64,000 nucleotides of DNA, from assembly GCA_937922785.1 (NCBI GenBank), contig CALAJQ010000018.1, positions 248,001-312,000 on the forward strand. Reading direction: 5' to 3'. Under the pieces are notes generated by a model. The model saw only the letters and a list, made by a program, of their open reading frames with translations, did not search any database and had not been told where the DNA came from. A program made the translations under genes and the position numbers. Positions 49,505 to 58,612 of this stretch are shown here, piece by piece. Origin of the DNA: an uncultured Acidimicrobiales bacterium. GTDB lineage: Bacteria; Actinomycetota; Acidimicrobiia; Acidimicrobiales; SZUA-35. Positions within the stretch are counted from its first letter, which is position 1. Every line of letters begins with the position of its first letter.

Positions 49505-50856
49505 GCAAGACCTCAAAGTCTCTTGCACTGTTTGGTCCTGTGGCGGCCCTTTCTACGCTGGGCCTGACTGGATTTCAGATGCTCACCAGTCAACTACTGC
49601 GACGTTGGAGCACCGACCTTAAGCTCGCGCAGCCGTGCTTTTTCACGGTTGGCACCTCGGTAGTGGCCGGGCAGCCTCTTCGACTGGCGATCCATGCTCC
49701 TCAAGGTGGCCGGCTCACCGTTGCGAGGCTAAGTGAACGTGTGGATCAACCGGTCGCCGATCTCGAGATCGAACCAATCTCTCAGAGCGGTCAATATGAC
49801 CATTGGAACGGGCTCGAGTGGTCCGAGCAGGCTGTAGAAACAGCCCACGATTGGCAGCCAGGTCTCTATCTGGTGGAGCTGTCGTCGGGCGCGGATATCT
49901 ACCGTCAAGCAGTTGCAATCTCCAGCCCGAAACCGCAACCCATCAACGTTGTTCTCGCCACGAACACTTGGAATGCATACAACGCCTTTGGTGGCCTCTC
50001 GAACTACACCGATACAGCCTCTCCCTGGCCCTTGCGAGGGGCAAACAGGGTTGCGAAGGTCATGGCATGGAGGCTTCGCGTGGGGGATCGCAAGTCGATT
50101 CCAGCTGTGCCGCTTCCGGACCGGCGTCCAAATGACCGGATCAACACAGACTTAGCAGACATATATGCCGATCCCGTTTCCGATTTCAGTCACCTAGTTC
50201 GCGCTGAATGGGCACTACTGAGGTTTTTGGACGCTCAGGGCCATTCCTACAATGTCTTCAGCGAGCGAGACTTCGCCTACAAGTCTGGTCCGTCCTCTGG
50301 CGATCTAGCGATCTTTGCTGCACACAGCGAATATTGGTCTGCTGAAATGATGGGCCGATTCGACTCCTATGTAACCGGAGGCGGGAAGGCATTGTTTGTT
50401 TCAGGCAACAACTGGTATCGGGGAGTCAAACTTCTTGCTAACGGACTCGAAGTTGTTGACCAACGTGTCGATGACAACCTGATAGCTCGCTATCTCGGGT
50501 CTGGCTATACCGGAGAGGGCTATAAGACTTCAGCCCCTTATGAGGTCGCTGACTCTTCGCACACGTTGTTCGATGGGTTGTCGGTTAGCAACGGGGACGT
50601 GTTTGGCGGCGAGCCGGGAGGGGCAGGCGCAAGCGGTCACGAAACCGACAAGATCAATTTGGGGAGCGGCCAGGTCGATGTCATTGCGGTTGGCCAGAAC
50701 CGCGAAGGTCCAGCATTTTTGACCTGGAAGCAAAACACCTCGGGTGGCTGGGTCTGCAATTTCGGCTCGGTCGCTGCGGCGCCCTGGCTTGAGCGTTGCG
50801 AGGTTATGGGTGGGATCGCCAATAACGCAATACGTCTAGCCGTCAAGTCCGAGTAA
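49501..50856 (+). CDS. N,N-dimethylformamidase large-subunit-like protein
   Basis: A 451-residue protein resembling the beta-subunit/C-terminal domain family of N,N-dimethylformamidase. A weakly hydrophobic N-terminus (residues 8-28) is followed by a beta-sandwich-like section (about 45-140) and a glutamine-amidotransferase-like fold. The latter contains ATNTWNAYNAFGGLSNY near residues 155-172, AHSEYWSAEMMGRFDSYVTGGGKALFVSGNNWYRG and a final VCNFGSVAAAPWLER. The family hydrolyses small amides in DMF degraders; many homologues have unknown roles. Here it is translationally coupled (ATGA) to a sugar epimerase inside a glycan operon, so a sugar-amide or glycan substrate is conceivable but unproven. 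Confidence 0.68.
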   Translation: MSKTSKSLALFGPVAALSTLGLTGFQMLTSQLLRRWSTDLKLAQPCFFTVGTSVVAGQPLRLAIHAPQGGRLTVARLSERVDQPVADLEIEPISQSGQYDHWNGLEWSEQAVETAHDWQPGLYLVELSSGADIYRQAVAISSPKPQPINVVLATNTWNAYNAFGGLSNYTDTASPWPLRGANRVAKVMAWRLRVGDRKSIPAVPLPDRRPNDRINTDLADIYADPVSDFSHLVRAEWALLRFLDAQGHSYNVFSERDFAYKSGPSSGDLAIFAAHSEYWSAEMMGRFDSYVTGGGKALFVSGNNWYRGVKLLANGLEVVDQRVDDNLIARYLGSGYTGEGYKTSAPYEVADSSHTLFDGLSVSNGDVFGGEPGGAGASGHETDKINLGSGQVDVIAVGQNREGPAFLTWKQNTSGGWVCNFGSVAAAPWLERCEVMGGIANNAIRLAVKSE

Positions 50857-50932
50857 ACCAGACTCAGGCCAGTTCACCACTCAGAGCGGTCAAATGTCGG
50901 AGAAACCTCTGTTTACTGGGGTGAATGACTCT

Positions 50933-50992
50933 CACGCACAGTGACTTCTACCCACGCACAGCCTTGAGCTTTACTATTTGTGCGTGTAGATT
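50933..50992 (+). promoter_or_regulatory. aminotransferase operon promoter with CACGCACA repeats
   Basis: TTGAGC (50964-50969) and TAGATT (50987-50992) are separated by exactly 17 bases. CACGCACA occurs directly at 50933-50940 and 50953-50960, and inverted as TGTGCGTG at 50979-50986, immediately before the -10. This spacing suggests an operator that controls the second half of the glycan operon. A GGAGGGG ribosome-binding site precedes the GTG at 51032. Confidence 0.55.
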
Positions 50993-51031
50993 AGTGTTAG
51001 TCACTAAGACATTCCGGCGGAGGGGCCATCA

Positions 51032-52243
51032 GTGGAATTCAAATCAGAAATCGCAACTTTGGACGTCGAATCACCTGCAACAACAGGCACAATCGACCTC
51101 AACCAAGAAACAGAGCGCATCTACCTGTCTGCTCCCGATGTTGGTCCGCAGGAGAAGCAGTTCTTATACGCGGCCGTCGAGTCTAACTGGATTGCCCCGA
51201 TCGGTCCGGAACTCACCCGATTCGAGGATGAGCTAGCCACCGTCAGTGGGCGCAAGTTCTGCGTGGGCCTGTCCAACGCCACGGCCGGGCTTCAGCTAGC
51301 ACTTCTCGCGGCCGGAGTTGGCCCCGGCGACGTCGTACTGACCTCGTCTTTAACCTTCGTTGCAAGCACGAACTCCATTCACCATGTGGGAGCAACCCCT
51401 CACTTCATCGACAGTGAGTTGTCTTCATGGAACATCGATCCTGGTCTGCTCGAAACGACCATCGAGGCAATGGCGGCTTATGGAAAGTTGCCAGCTGCAG
51501 TCGTCACTGTTGATCTCTATGGACAGTGCGCCGACTACCAAGCGATCGAAGAGATCTGCGCCCGTTACGGAGTGCCGCTGATCGAAGATTCTGCGGAGGC
51601 CCTAGGCGCTTCTCATCGTGGCCGTCCAGCTGGTTCATTCGGACAATCGTCAGTGTTCAGCTTTAACGGCAACAAGATCATTACCGCCAGCGGCGGTGGG
51701 GCGCTGGTAACCGATGATGAGTACGTGGCCCAACGCGTCCTGCACCTAGCAACTCAAGCACGCGAGGATGCCCCCCACTATGAGCACAACGAGCCTGGCT
51801 ACAACTTCCGCCTTAGCAACCTCCTGGCTGCGTTTGGTCGAGGCCAGCTTCAGACGTTGCCTGAACGCGTGGCTCGTCGCCGTCAGCTGAACACGATGTA
51901 CCGCGAATTGTTCGCAGACGTCCCAGGTGTAGGTTTCATGCCTGAGGCTGAGGGCAACCTAAGCACATTCTGGCTAACAACTCTCACGCTGGATCCTGCA
52001 GTGGCACCGGTAACAGCTACCGAGCTGAGACTAAAGCTGGAGGCCCACAACATTGAGTCTCGGCCAGTTTGGAAGCCAATGCATCTCCAACCCGCTTACA
52101 AGTCGCAGCCGGCAACACTGAATGGTGTGAGCGACGCGTTGTTCCAAAACGGAATCTGTCTTCCAAGCGGTAGTGGAATCACCGACTCAGACTTTGAGCG
52201 AGTGGCTGGCGCAATCAGCGCAGCGCTTGGGGTAAGGGTATGA
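51032..52243 (+). CDS. DegT/DnrJ/EryC1/StrS-family sugar aminotransferase
   Basis: A 403-residue PLP-dependent aminotransferase that aminates ketosugar nucleotides. Motifs are APIGPELTRFEDELA, GLSNATAGLQLALLAAGVGPGDVV, LIEDSAEALGASH (PLP-ring aspartate) and SFNGNKIITASGGGALV with the Schiff-base lysine near residue 214. About 25 residues at the N-terminus are not conserved. Together with the PglD-like acetyltransferase and the PglC-like transferase in the island it could make a UDP-acetamido-4-amino sugar, though the 4,6-dehydratase step is not present here. It starts with GTG behind a well-formed promoter. Confidence 0.92.
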   Translation: MEFKSEIATLDVESPATTGTIDLNQETERIYLSAPDVGPQEKQFLYAAVESNWIAPIGPELTRFEDELATVSGRKFCVGLSNATAGLQLALLAAGVGPGDVVLTSSLTFVASTNSIHHVGATPHFIDSELSSWNIDPGLLETTIEAMAAYGKLPAAVVTVDLYGQCADYQAIEEICARYGVPLIEDSAEALGASHRGRPAGSFGQSSVFSFNGNKIITASGGGALVTDDEYVAQRVLHLATQAREDAPHYEHNEPGYNFRLSNLLAAFGRGQLQTLPERVARRRQLNTMYRELFADVPGVGFMPEAEGNLSTFWLTTLTLDPAVAPVTATELRLKLEAHNIESRPVWKPMHLQPAYKSQPATLNGVSDALFQNGICLPSGSGITDSDFERVAGAISAALGVRV

Positions 52244-52297
52244 GAGCTAGGTCCCTAGTCGAGCTGCGCCCATGGTTTTCGTCGATCGCGTCAAGCC

Positions 52298-53281
52298 ATG
52301 AGTGCAAATGAGACTGTCGCGGGAGCACCGCGTGTAACGATTGGTATGCCGGTATTTAATACCGAGGCGTACTTGGCAGAAGCGATTGAATCGGTTCTTT
52401 CCCAGACCGTGACTGACTGGCGAATGATAATTTCGGACAACGCGTCCGACGATGGGACCACCGAGATCGCAGAGAAATATGCCGAACTCGATGATCGAAT
52501 CTCAGTACTGAAGAACGAAGTTAACCGTGGCCAATCGTTCAACTTTCGCAACTGTTTCGAGCCAACCACCACGCCGTACTTCATGTGGCTCTCTGGTGAC
52601 GACCGTCTGGAGCCCGACTATTTGCAGCTGTGCCTCGCCGAGCTTGAAACCGACTCCCATCTCATCGGTGCCTATACCTCTGCAGTAGCAATCGACTCCG
52701 ACAGTCAGAGTGCGGGACCCTTTGGCGACGGGGAAAACAACCACCTGCGCGAAAGCTCAAGTCCATCAGAGCGGTTCAACATGGCAATATTTGAGCTTCC
52801 GGCTCTTGTGTTCTTTGCTTTGTACCGTTCGGATGTGTTGCGGGCTTCGAATCTGCTAGCGCCGTTTGTCGGCAGCGATCGAGTTCTCTTGGCAGAGCTG
52901 GCGTTGGCCGGGCCAACTCGCAAGGTCGACGACATTGGGTTCAGCCGCCGGGCCCATTCAGGCTCTTACTCGCGCGCCGCGAACTCCAACCGGGATCGCT
53001 ACAAGAGCTACTGCGGTGAAGCGCCGCCACGTTTTCGAATTCTGTGGGCAACACGGCTTGTGAAGCTAACCAAGGCCGTCTTTACTTCCGATGCATCAGC
53101 GTCTGAACGCGCCAAGATGCTGAAAATGATTTACGGCCGATTTGGCTGGCTATTATTTAAGTCCGAAGTGACGCTGGGAATTCGCACAGGCGGAAAGTTG
53201 GTTACAAAGGTGACCGGCCGAGAAGTTGATTTCCAGGGCTGGCTCTTCGAGCGTCGCCGGCGAAAACTGGCGAGTAAGTGA
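52298..53281 (+). CDS. glycosyltransferase family 2
   Basis: A 327-residue GT-A glycosyltransferase. The N-terminal VTIGMPVFNTEAYLAEAIESVLSQT is the GT2 opening, ISDNASDDGT carries the nucleotide-binding aspartate, and WLSGDDRLEPDYL holds the DxD-like metal motif near residues 105-112. The C-terminal part includes a basic region probably associated with the membrane. It adds one sugar to the lipid-linked glycan; donor and acceptor are unknown. It starts with ATG at 52298 and its stop overlaps the flippase GTG start (GTGA). Confidence 0.9.
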   Translation: MSANETVAGAPRVTIGMPVFNTEAYLAEAIESVLSQTVTDWRMIISDNASDDGTTEIAEKYAELDDRISVLKNEVNRGQSFNFRNCFEPTTTPYFMWLSGDDRLEPDYLQLCLAELETDSHLIGAYTSAVAIDSDSQSAGPFGDGENNHLRESSSPSERFNMAIFELPALVFFALYRSDVLRASNLLAPFVGSDRVLLAELALAGPTRKVDDIGFSRRAHSGSYSRAANSNRDRYKSYCGEAPPRFRILWATRLVKLTKAVFTSDASASERAKMLKMIYGRFGWLLFKSEVTLGIRTGGKLVTKVTGREVDFQGWLFERRRRKLASK

Positions 53282-54777
53282 ATGCAGCCAAAGGGGCCGT
53301 AACGACTAATCCGAGCGGTCTCCGCAGCCAGATCCTTCGAGGTGGCGCCGTCATTGGAGGCGTGAGCGTCCTCTTGCGAGCATCGAGCATCATCGCTCAG
53401 CTCATTCTGGGTCGGCTGCTGCTTGGGGAAGAGTTCGGCCTGTTTGCGATCGCCTGGAGTTTCGGAGCATTTGGCGATTCGCTAAGGAGCATTCTTAAGC
53501 CGGTTCTCATCGAGGCAGTGGTTAAGAACCCTGATGATGCGGTGAGCATCTATTCCAGAGCCCTTTATGGCCTCATAGGGTTGTGTGCGGTCGGGATTGC
53601 TTTGTCCCCGTCCATCGGAGCTGCCTTAGACGTCGAAGCGCTACCGCTGCTTCTTGCATTCGTGTTGCTAACCACTCCGCTTCGGATAGTCCCGGTTCTG
53701 GGTTTCGCGCAACTAAACGCCGACCTGGATTTCGGCACGTTTGGGCGAATAATCTCTATCGCTGGCGTGATCAGGCACGTGTCGTCGGTGATCTTCGCTC
53801 TAAGCGGTTTTGGGGCCTATAGCTTTGCCGTGGCCACCGTTGTGGCATCAATCGTAGAGATCGTTGCGGTGCGCAAGGTCACAGGTCCGTTCCCTTCAAT
53901 TGGTCGGCCATCAATTCGCCCGACGGTCCGAAGATCTGCGACCACCGCAGAGTCACCCGACGCTGGTCGTCGCTGGATCTTCTTTAGCGCACTTGCTCTA
54001 ACACTTGCTGTAAGCGGAGATTACCTCGGTGCGTCTGTTTGGATATCGCCCGCAACGCTTGGGCTTTACTTCTTTGCTTACCAGCTGACGGGCGCTCTTT
54101 TTGGGCCAATGAACTTGGCGGCCACGACTGTGCTGGTGCCAGCGTTTGTAAAGATCGAGGGGGAGCAGAGTCGGCGCGACAGCTATCTAACAACGCTGCG
54201 ATCGCTAAGTGTGGTCGGAACGTTGTTCTTCATTGCCACTGCCGTGGTAATCGCACCGTTGGCGAACTGGCTTTGGGCGGGCGCCTGGAATGGAGCCATA
54301 GCGGTGATGATCATTTTCTCGGCCTACGCGCCGATCAGGCTCATTCATCCAGCCACCCAATCCATAGCTCGAGGATGCGGATTCTGGTCACTGTTCGCAA
54401 GCGACATGGCTCTAATCGGCGTCGTAACTATTAGTGCGGCATTTGTTGGGGCCTGGGTTGGCGGTCTGATCGCTTTGGCGCTGTTTGTAAACGCTGGGCA
54501 CTTGGCCGTCACGATGTCAACATCGTTCCGAGTGGGTAGTCGCCTGAAGGTTCCACTCCACCAGATCGCCAAGGCCTCACTTCTACCGTGGCTTGTCGGC
54601 TTGGGGTGTCTCGGGATAACTCATCTCTTGACCGCTGGTATCGACAGCACCGAATTTGCCGGTCTGCCAATCAGGATTGCGCTTCTTGGCACCTTGTTGA
54701 GTGTGGGGCTGCTGGTTCCCAATCGCCAGATGCTGTTGGGTCTCTTCGGATCGCTTCGGGCTAGGAGTGCCGCATGA
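53278..54777 (+). CDS. polysaccharide flippase (Wzx/MATE-like oligosaccharide exporter)
   Basis: A 499-residue membrane protein with about twelve to fourteen hydrophobic helices and an N-terminal amphipathic start typical of polysaccharide biosynthesis proteins (SVLLRASSIIAQLILGRLLLGEEFGLFAIAW). A hydrophilic central loop of about 25 residues falls near residue 215. It should move lipid-linked glycan units across the membrane. It is coupled to the GT2 gene upstream (GTGA) and to the MBOAT gene downstream (ATGA). Confidence 0.86.
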   Translation: MNAAKGAVTTNPSGLRSQILRGGAVIGGVSVLLRASSIIAQLILGRLLLGEEFGLFAIAWSFGAFGDSLRSILKPVLIEAVVKNPDDAVSIYSRALYGLIGLCAVGIALSPSIGAALDVEALPLLLAFVLLTTPLRIVPVLGFAQLNADLDFGTFGRIISIAGVIRHVSSVIFALSGFGAYSFAVATVVASIVEIVAVRKVTGPFPSIGRPSIRPTVRRSATTAESPDAGRRWIFFSALALTLAVSGDYLGASVWISPATLGLYFFAYQLTGALFGPMNLAATTVLVPAFVKIEGEQSRRDSYLTTLRSLSVVGTLFFIATAVVIAPLANWLWAGAWNGAIAVMIIFSAYAPIRLIHPATQSIARGCGFWSLFASDMALIGVVTISAAFVGAWVGGLIALALFVNAGHLAVTMSTSFRVGSRLKVPLHQIAKASLLPWLVGLGCLGITHLLTAGIDSTEFAGLPIRIALLGTLLSVGLLVPNRQMLLGLFGSLRARSAA

Positions 54778-56180
54778 TCTTTAATTCACTTCAGTTCGCG
54801 CTGTTTTTTGCGATAGTCATCTTGGCCTATTGGAGCTTGCCCCACAAGCTTCAGAACCGCTTCCTGTTGGTCGCCTCATACTTCTTTTACGGCTGGTGGG
54901 ATTGGCGGTTCCTGGGTCTGTTGGCCTTCAGCACCGCAGTTGATTTCACTGTCGGTCAGATGCTGCCGAGTGCTGAAAACGAGGTCCGGCGCAAGCGACT
55001 CCTGCTGATCAGCATGGTGACCAACCTAGGTGTGCTCGGAGTATTCAAATATTTCGGCTTCTTCAGTGAGTCTTTGAATTCAGCACTCGAATCGGTCGGG
55101 ATCGGCGCGCTCGGTCCGTCGCTATCAATCGTGTTGCCAGTTGGAATCAGTTTTTACACGTTCCAATCGATGAGCTACACCATCGACATTTACCGTGGGG
55201 AGCTGGAACCGGTAAAGAATCCGCTGGATTTTGCTCTGTATGTTTCATACTTCCCGCAGCTAGTTGCTGGACCAATCGAACGAGCTACCCGCCTAGTTCC
55301 ACAGCTCATCGCCCCGAGAACAATGCCAAGCGGCGACAGGGTCGTCAGCGGTCTTGCACTGATCGCCATTGGTCTAACCAAGAAGGTGGTAATTGCCGAC
55401 GTCGCGGCGGGCGCAGTCAACGAGGCATTCGCCGAAAGCGGGTCAGCAGGGGCTGTTCAACTATTGGTTGGCGTCTATGCGTTTGCGCTCCAGATCTATG
55501 GTGACTTCTCCGGGTATAGCGATATCGCCCGCGGCACCTCGAGACTGCTCGGGATAGAGCTAATTGAGAACTTCAAGCAGCCCTACCTTTCGACTTCAAT
55601 TACTGACTTCTGGCGTCGCTGGCACATATCGCTTTCAAATTGGCTACGCGACTACCTGTACATACCTTTGGGTGGCAACCAGAAAGGACCGCGCCGTACC
55701 TACATCAACCTTGCGTTGACTATGTTGCTAGGTGGTCTTTGGCATGGAGCGGCATCGACTTTTATTGTGTGGGGCGCGCTGCACGGCTCATTCCTTGCGA
55801 TCGAGCGTTTCTTGAAGGTGCGGCGGGAGACACCTCTGTTAACCGCAAGCGGGCTAGTTCGCGCAGTGATCACCTTCCACCTTGTCTGCCTTGCTTGGGT
55901 CTTCTTCAGGGCCGACAGTTTCGGTCAAGCCTTCGAAGTGATTTCGGGTATCGCCACGCTGCGAGCGGGAGAGATTCCGACGCTAACCATCGTGAACGTG
56001 TTGCTGACACTCGGCGCCCTAACGCTGTTCATCGATACAACTCAGCGTGTGTTCAACGATGAAATCGGCATTCGCCGGCTCCACCCAGCGATGCAAGGCG
56101 CATTCTTCGGGGTAGCCGGAGTCCTAGTCCTACTGATGAGCGGCGGCGAGGGCGTGCCGTTTGTTTACTTCCAGTTCTAA
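54774..56180 (+). CDS. MBOAT family O-acyltransferase (AlgI-like)
   Basis: A 468-residue membrane-bound O-acyltransferase with about ten helices. N-terminal FNSLQFALFFAIVILAYWSLPHKLQNRFLLVASYFFYGWW is the AlgI/DltB opening; the catalytic region contains YGDFSGYSDIARGTSRLLGI, FWRRWHISLSNWLRDYLYIPLGGN and LLGGLWHGAASTFIVWGALHG with the conserved histidine. AlgI-type proteins pass an acyl group, usually acetyl, across the membrane to a partner that modifies the glycan. The next gene encodes an SGNH protein, the expected partner. Confidence 0.93.
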   Translation: MIFNSLQFALFFAIVILAYWSLPHKLQNRFLLVASYFFYGWWDWRFLGLLAFSTAVDFTVGQMLPSAENEVRRKRLLLISMVTNLGVLGVFKYFGFFSESLNSALESVGIGALGPSLSIVLPVGISFYTFQSMSYTIDIYRGELEPVKNPLDFALYVSYFPQLVAGPIERATRLVPQLIAPRTMPSGDRVVSGLALIAIGLTKKVVIADVAAGAVNEAFAESGSAGAVQLLVGVYAFALQIYGDFSGYSDIARGTSRLLGIELIENFKQPYLSTSITDFWRRWHISLSNWLRDYLYIPLGGNQKGPRRTYINLALTMLLGGLWHGAASTFIVWGALHGSFLAIERFLKVRRETPLLTASGLVRAVITFHLVCLAWVFFRADSFGQAFEVISGIATLRAGEIPTLTIVNVLLTLGALTLFIDTTQRVFNDEIGIRRLHPAMQGAFFGVAGVLVLLMSGGEGVPFVYFQF

Positions 56181-56190
56181 GGATCGCTTG

Positions 56191-57237
56191 ATGGTGTTAA
56201 CTACAAAGGTGCCAACCCAAGACGCAGACGAGCCAGCTCCGGTGCAAACCGGGCGGGCTTTCAACCGCTCTCGATGGGTTTGGTTTCTGGCCTCGTTCGC
56301 TTTGGTAGTTGTGGTCATGGAGCTAGGCGCCCGCAAGGTCGGCCCGATCACCACACAGATTCCCATTATCTTTGAACAGCATCGCGATGCGCTTGCGACC
56401 GATGGAGACACCTATGAGATTGTGTTCTCTGGTGACTCGACCATGGGGGCAGACCTTAATCCCGTACTGTTCACAGACCTTGATGGGCGTCCTGGTTACA
56501 ACCTGTGGATGCCTACGGCGTCGCTTGTCAACCTAGAGCCGGTCCTTTTGGAGTTTGGGATCAGAGAAGACACCAGTCCAGACGTGGTAGTGATTGGCGT
56601 TACCGGGCGAATGTTCAACGAGACCGTGCGTAGCGGACGTGAGACTTTGCAAGATCAAGTGTCAAGCTCACTTCCTTGGCGTTCAAGAGTTAGCTCGTCC
56701 CGTCTAGTGACTGTGGAGCAACGAGTGAGCGAGCGGCTAAGCCTGGTTCGGTACCGAGCCGAATTGCGCAAACCGACAAACTGGATTGACGGACTCAGAG
56801 GCGGAGGCACGCAAGTAGAGCTAATAAATAACGGTCAGCTCAGTGTGTTCCTAGATGGTCACCACTCGGAGCTAACTGAAGCCTACGAAGCGGGGGAGCG
56901 GGCAGCACTGGTTGGTTATGAGTTGAGCGAAGCCGACTTTGACGCTTTGGACCGAGTCATCTCAACCCTGACTGAGTCAGGCGTCAAGGTCTATGTAGTA
57001 AACATGCCAACGTATAACGAGCTCTTTGACGACTATTACCCCAACGGCTCCGCTGACGTGGCCAAGTTCCAGGCGGAGCTGCAAGAGCGGATGAGTTCAC
57101 AGCCCGCAGTCCTGATTGACATGACAGATCTTGGAGCCAATGGCGAATTCTTTACCGACGGCAACCACATGAATCGCACTGGATCGGAAGCTTTCACCCG
57201 TGCTCTAGCGGAGGCGATTTCGCGTGACGGTCAGTGA
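56191..57237 (+). CDS. membrane-anchored SGNH hydrolase-like protein (AlgJ/AlgX-like)
   Basis: A 348-residue protein with an N-terminal membrane anchor (about residues 28-48, VWFLASFALVVVVMELGARK) and an extracytoplasmic SGNH/GDSL-type domain. The nucleophile serine is in IVFSGDSTMGADLNP near residue 87 and the Asp-His pair in DGNHMNRTG near residue 325. Such proteins complete O-acetylation of surface polysaccharides together with an MBOAT partner, which is encoded immediately upstream. The ATG at 56191 has AAGGA seven bases upstream. It overlaps the following glycosyltransferase gene by 14 bases. Confidence 0.8.
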   Translation: MVLTTKVPTQDADEPAPVQTGRAFNRSRWVWFLASFALVVVVMELGARKVGPITTQIPIIFEQHRDALATDGDTYEIVFSGDSTMGADLNPVLFTDLDGRPGYNLWMPTASLVNLEPVLLEFGIREDTSPDVVVIGVTGRMFNETVRSGRETLQDQVSSSLPWRSRVSSSRLVTVEQRVSERLSLVRYRAELRKPTNWIDGLRGGGTQVELINNGQLSVFLDGHHSELTEAYEAGERAALVGYELSEADFDALDRVISTLTESGVKVYVVNMPTYNELFDDYYPNGSADVAKFQAELQERMSSQPAVLIDMTDLGANGEFFTDGNHMNRTGSEAFTRALAEAISRDGQ

Positions 57238-58339
57238 CAGGCCTGTAGTCGTTCACGCTTCGTCGGTTCATCCAGCCCTCGATAACCGAATTCATTGGCG
57301 ACAATGTGGTTCGCTAGCCAAAGCTGGTTTCGATGTGCGTCACGTCATCCTTGGCGACAAGCCAGAACGCGGTGCTGAAGGCGTAACAATTGTCTCGGCT
57401 GGTAAGCGGCAACAGCGGTTAGCTCGGATGACCGTTGGAGCGTTTCGGGTCTTGTCGAGTGTGGTGAAACAACGGGCCCAGATCGTCCACATCCACGATC
57501 CAGAACTAATTCTTCTCGTCCCATTCTTCAAGCTATTTGGTCTCAAGGTTGTTGTTGATCTACATGAAGATCCAACGCTGCAGATTATGCACAAGAATGT
57601 GCCAGCTGGGCTTACTCGAGTGCTCCTGCCGCTGATGCGCTTAGGGCTAGCTGCCTCCAGACCGTTCGTTGATCTATTCGTAACTGCCTGGACTCATCCT
57701 CGCTTGCCCGACAAACCCGACAAGGTCATTGAAGTCCACAACTACCCGGGCGAGCTCGAGTTTCAGTCAGATGAGGCGCCGGCCTATGCCAGCCGAGATC
57801 GGCTTGCCGTATCGATCGGCAGCAACCACAAGGAGCGTTGCTTCATCGAGATGACCGAGGCCGCACGACTGCTGAAGGGCTCGGTCGAGCTCAAAATCGT
57901 AGGACCGCTCTTTCCTGAGTCGCTCAAAGATGAGTACGCAAATGAGATTGAAGAGGCGGGAGTGAACCTCACCGGTCGAAAAGAACACCAAGACGTAGAG
58001 AAGATCCTGAACAGCGCGCGAGTCGGGTTGTGTCTTCTCTACCCGACACCGCAATACAAACTCGCTGAGCCAACGAAGTTGTTTGAGTATCTCTCGGTCG
58101 GACTCCCGGTTGTTGGCGCTGACATGGGCCCAACGGCTGAGGTTCTGAGACGCCACGACTGCGGAATCCTCGTGGACCCCAAAGATCCCAAAGCAATCGC
58201 CGAAGCCATTCAGCGGATTTGTGACGACGAGTCTCTGGCGGACACGTTCTCTAAGAATGCTCTACAAGCTGCTGCCAGCTATACATGGGAGCGGCAGGTT
58301 GAAGGCTTAGTAGTCGCCTACCATCGGATACTTTCCTAG
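57224..58339 (+). CDS. glycosyltransferase family 4
   Basis: A 371-residue GT-B enzyme. The N-terminal domain starts VVVHASSVHPALDNRIHWRQCGSLAKAG and contains HIHDPELILLVPFFKLFG; the C-terminal donor site reads PTKLFEYLSVGLPVVGADMGPTAEVL with the EX7E-type glutamates, and DDESLADTFSKNALQAA ends the domain. It transfers an unknown sugar retaining its anomeric configuration. It starts with GTG and is the last gene before the terminator-like inverted repeat at 58340. Confidence 0.9.
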   Translation: MTVSDRPVVVHASSVHPALDNRIHWRQCGSLAKAGFDVRHVILGDKPERGAEGVTIVSAGKRQQRLARMTVGAFRVLSSVVKQRAQIVHIHDPELILLVPFFKLFGLKVVVDLHEDPTLQIMHKNVPAGLTRVLLPLMRLGLAASRPFVDLFVTAWTHPRLPDKPDKVIEVHNYPGELEFQSDEAPAYASRDRLAVSIGSNHKERCFIEMTEAARLLKGSVELKIVGPLFPESLKDEYANEIEEAGVNLTGRKEHQDVEKILNSARVGLCLLYPTPQYKLAEPTKLFEYLSVGLPVVGADMGPTAEVLRRHDCGILVDPKDPKAIAEAIQRICDDESLADTFSKNALQAAASYTWERQVEGLVVAYHRILS

Positions 58340-58372
58340 GTGAAAAACTCAGTTGTTAGGCTGTTTTTTCAC
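58340..58372 (+). terminator. terminator-like inverted repeat after the GT4 gene
   Basis: GTGAAAAA (58340-58347) and TTTTTCAC (58365-58372) form a perfect 8-bp inverted repeat around a CAG...CTG inner stem, with six consecutive Ts. The repeat lies directly after the stop of the glycosyltransferase gene. An A-tract, a stem and a T-tract would suit termination in both directions. It ends the main glycan operon before the mucin-like gene. Confidence 0.6.
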
Positions 58373-58501
58373 ATTTTCCGATGAATATGTTTGCCTAGGA
58401 AACGCCTGGTCAGAACGGTGCGGCTTGTTCGTGAACTTCTTCTGAACTCTGGGTCGAACTCACAAAACCCACTTTTGCAGGCCAGCAAACCAGAGCCACT
58501 G

Positions 58502-58526
58502 TTGCATATATTTGTCAATGCAAATA
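58502..58526. promoter_or_regulatory. nested inverted repeats upstream of the mucin-like gene
   Basis: Two overlapping perfect inverted repeats share the same bases: TTGCAT-(10)-ATGCAA (58502-58523) and TATTTG-TCAATG-CAAATA (58509-58526). They lie about 90 bases before the ATG at 58613 in a locally AT-rich patch and look like a regulator-binding site. A TAGAGT eight bases further on could be a -10. Confidence 0.4.
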
Positions 58527-58612
58527 CATGCTAGAGTCATCACGTTCTAAAGCTCACTGCCGATTGCGTCGTAATACCTATTTCACCCAGTGTTACTACC
58601 CAATAGGAATTC

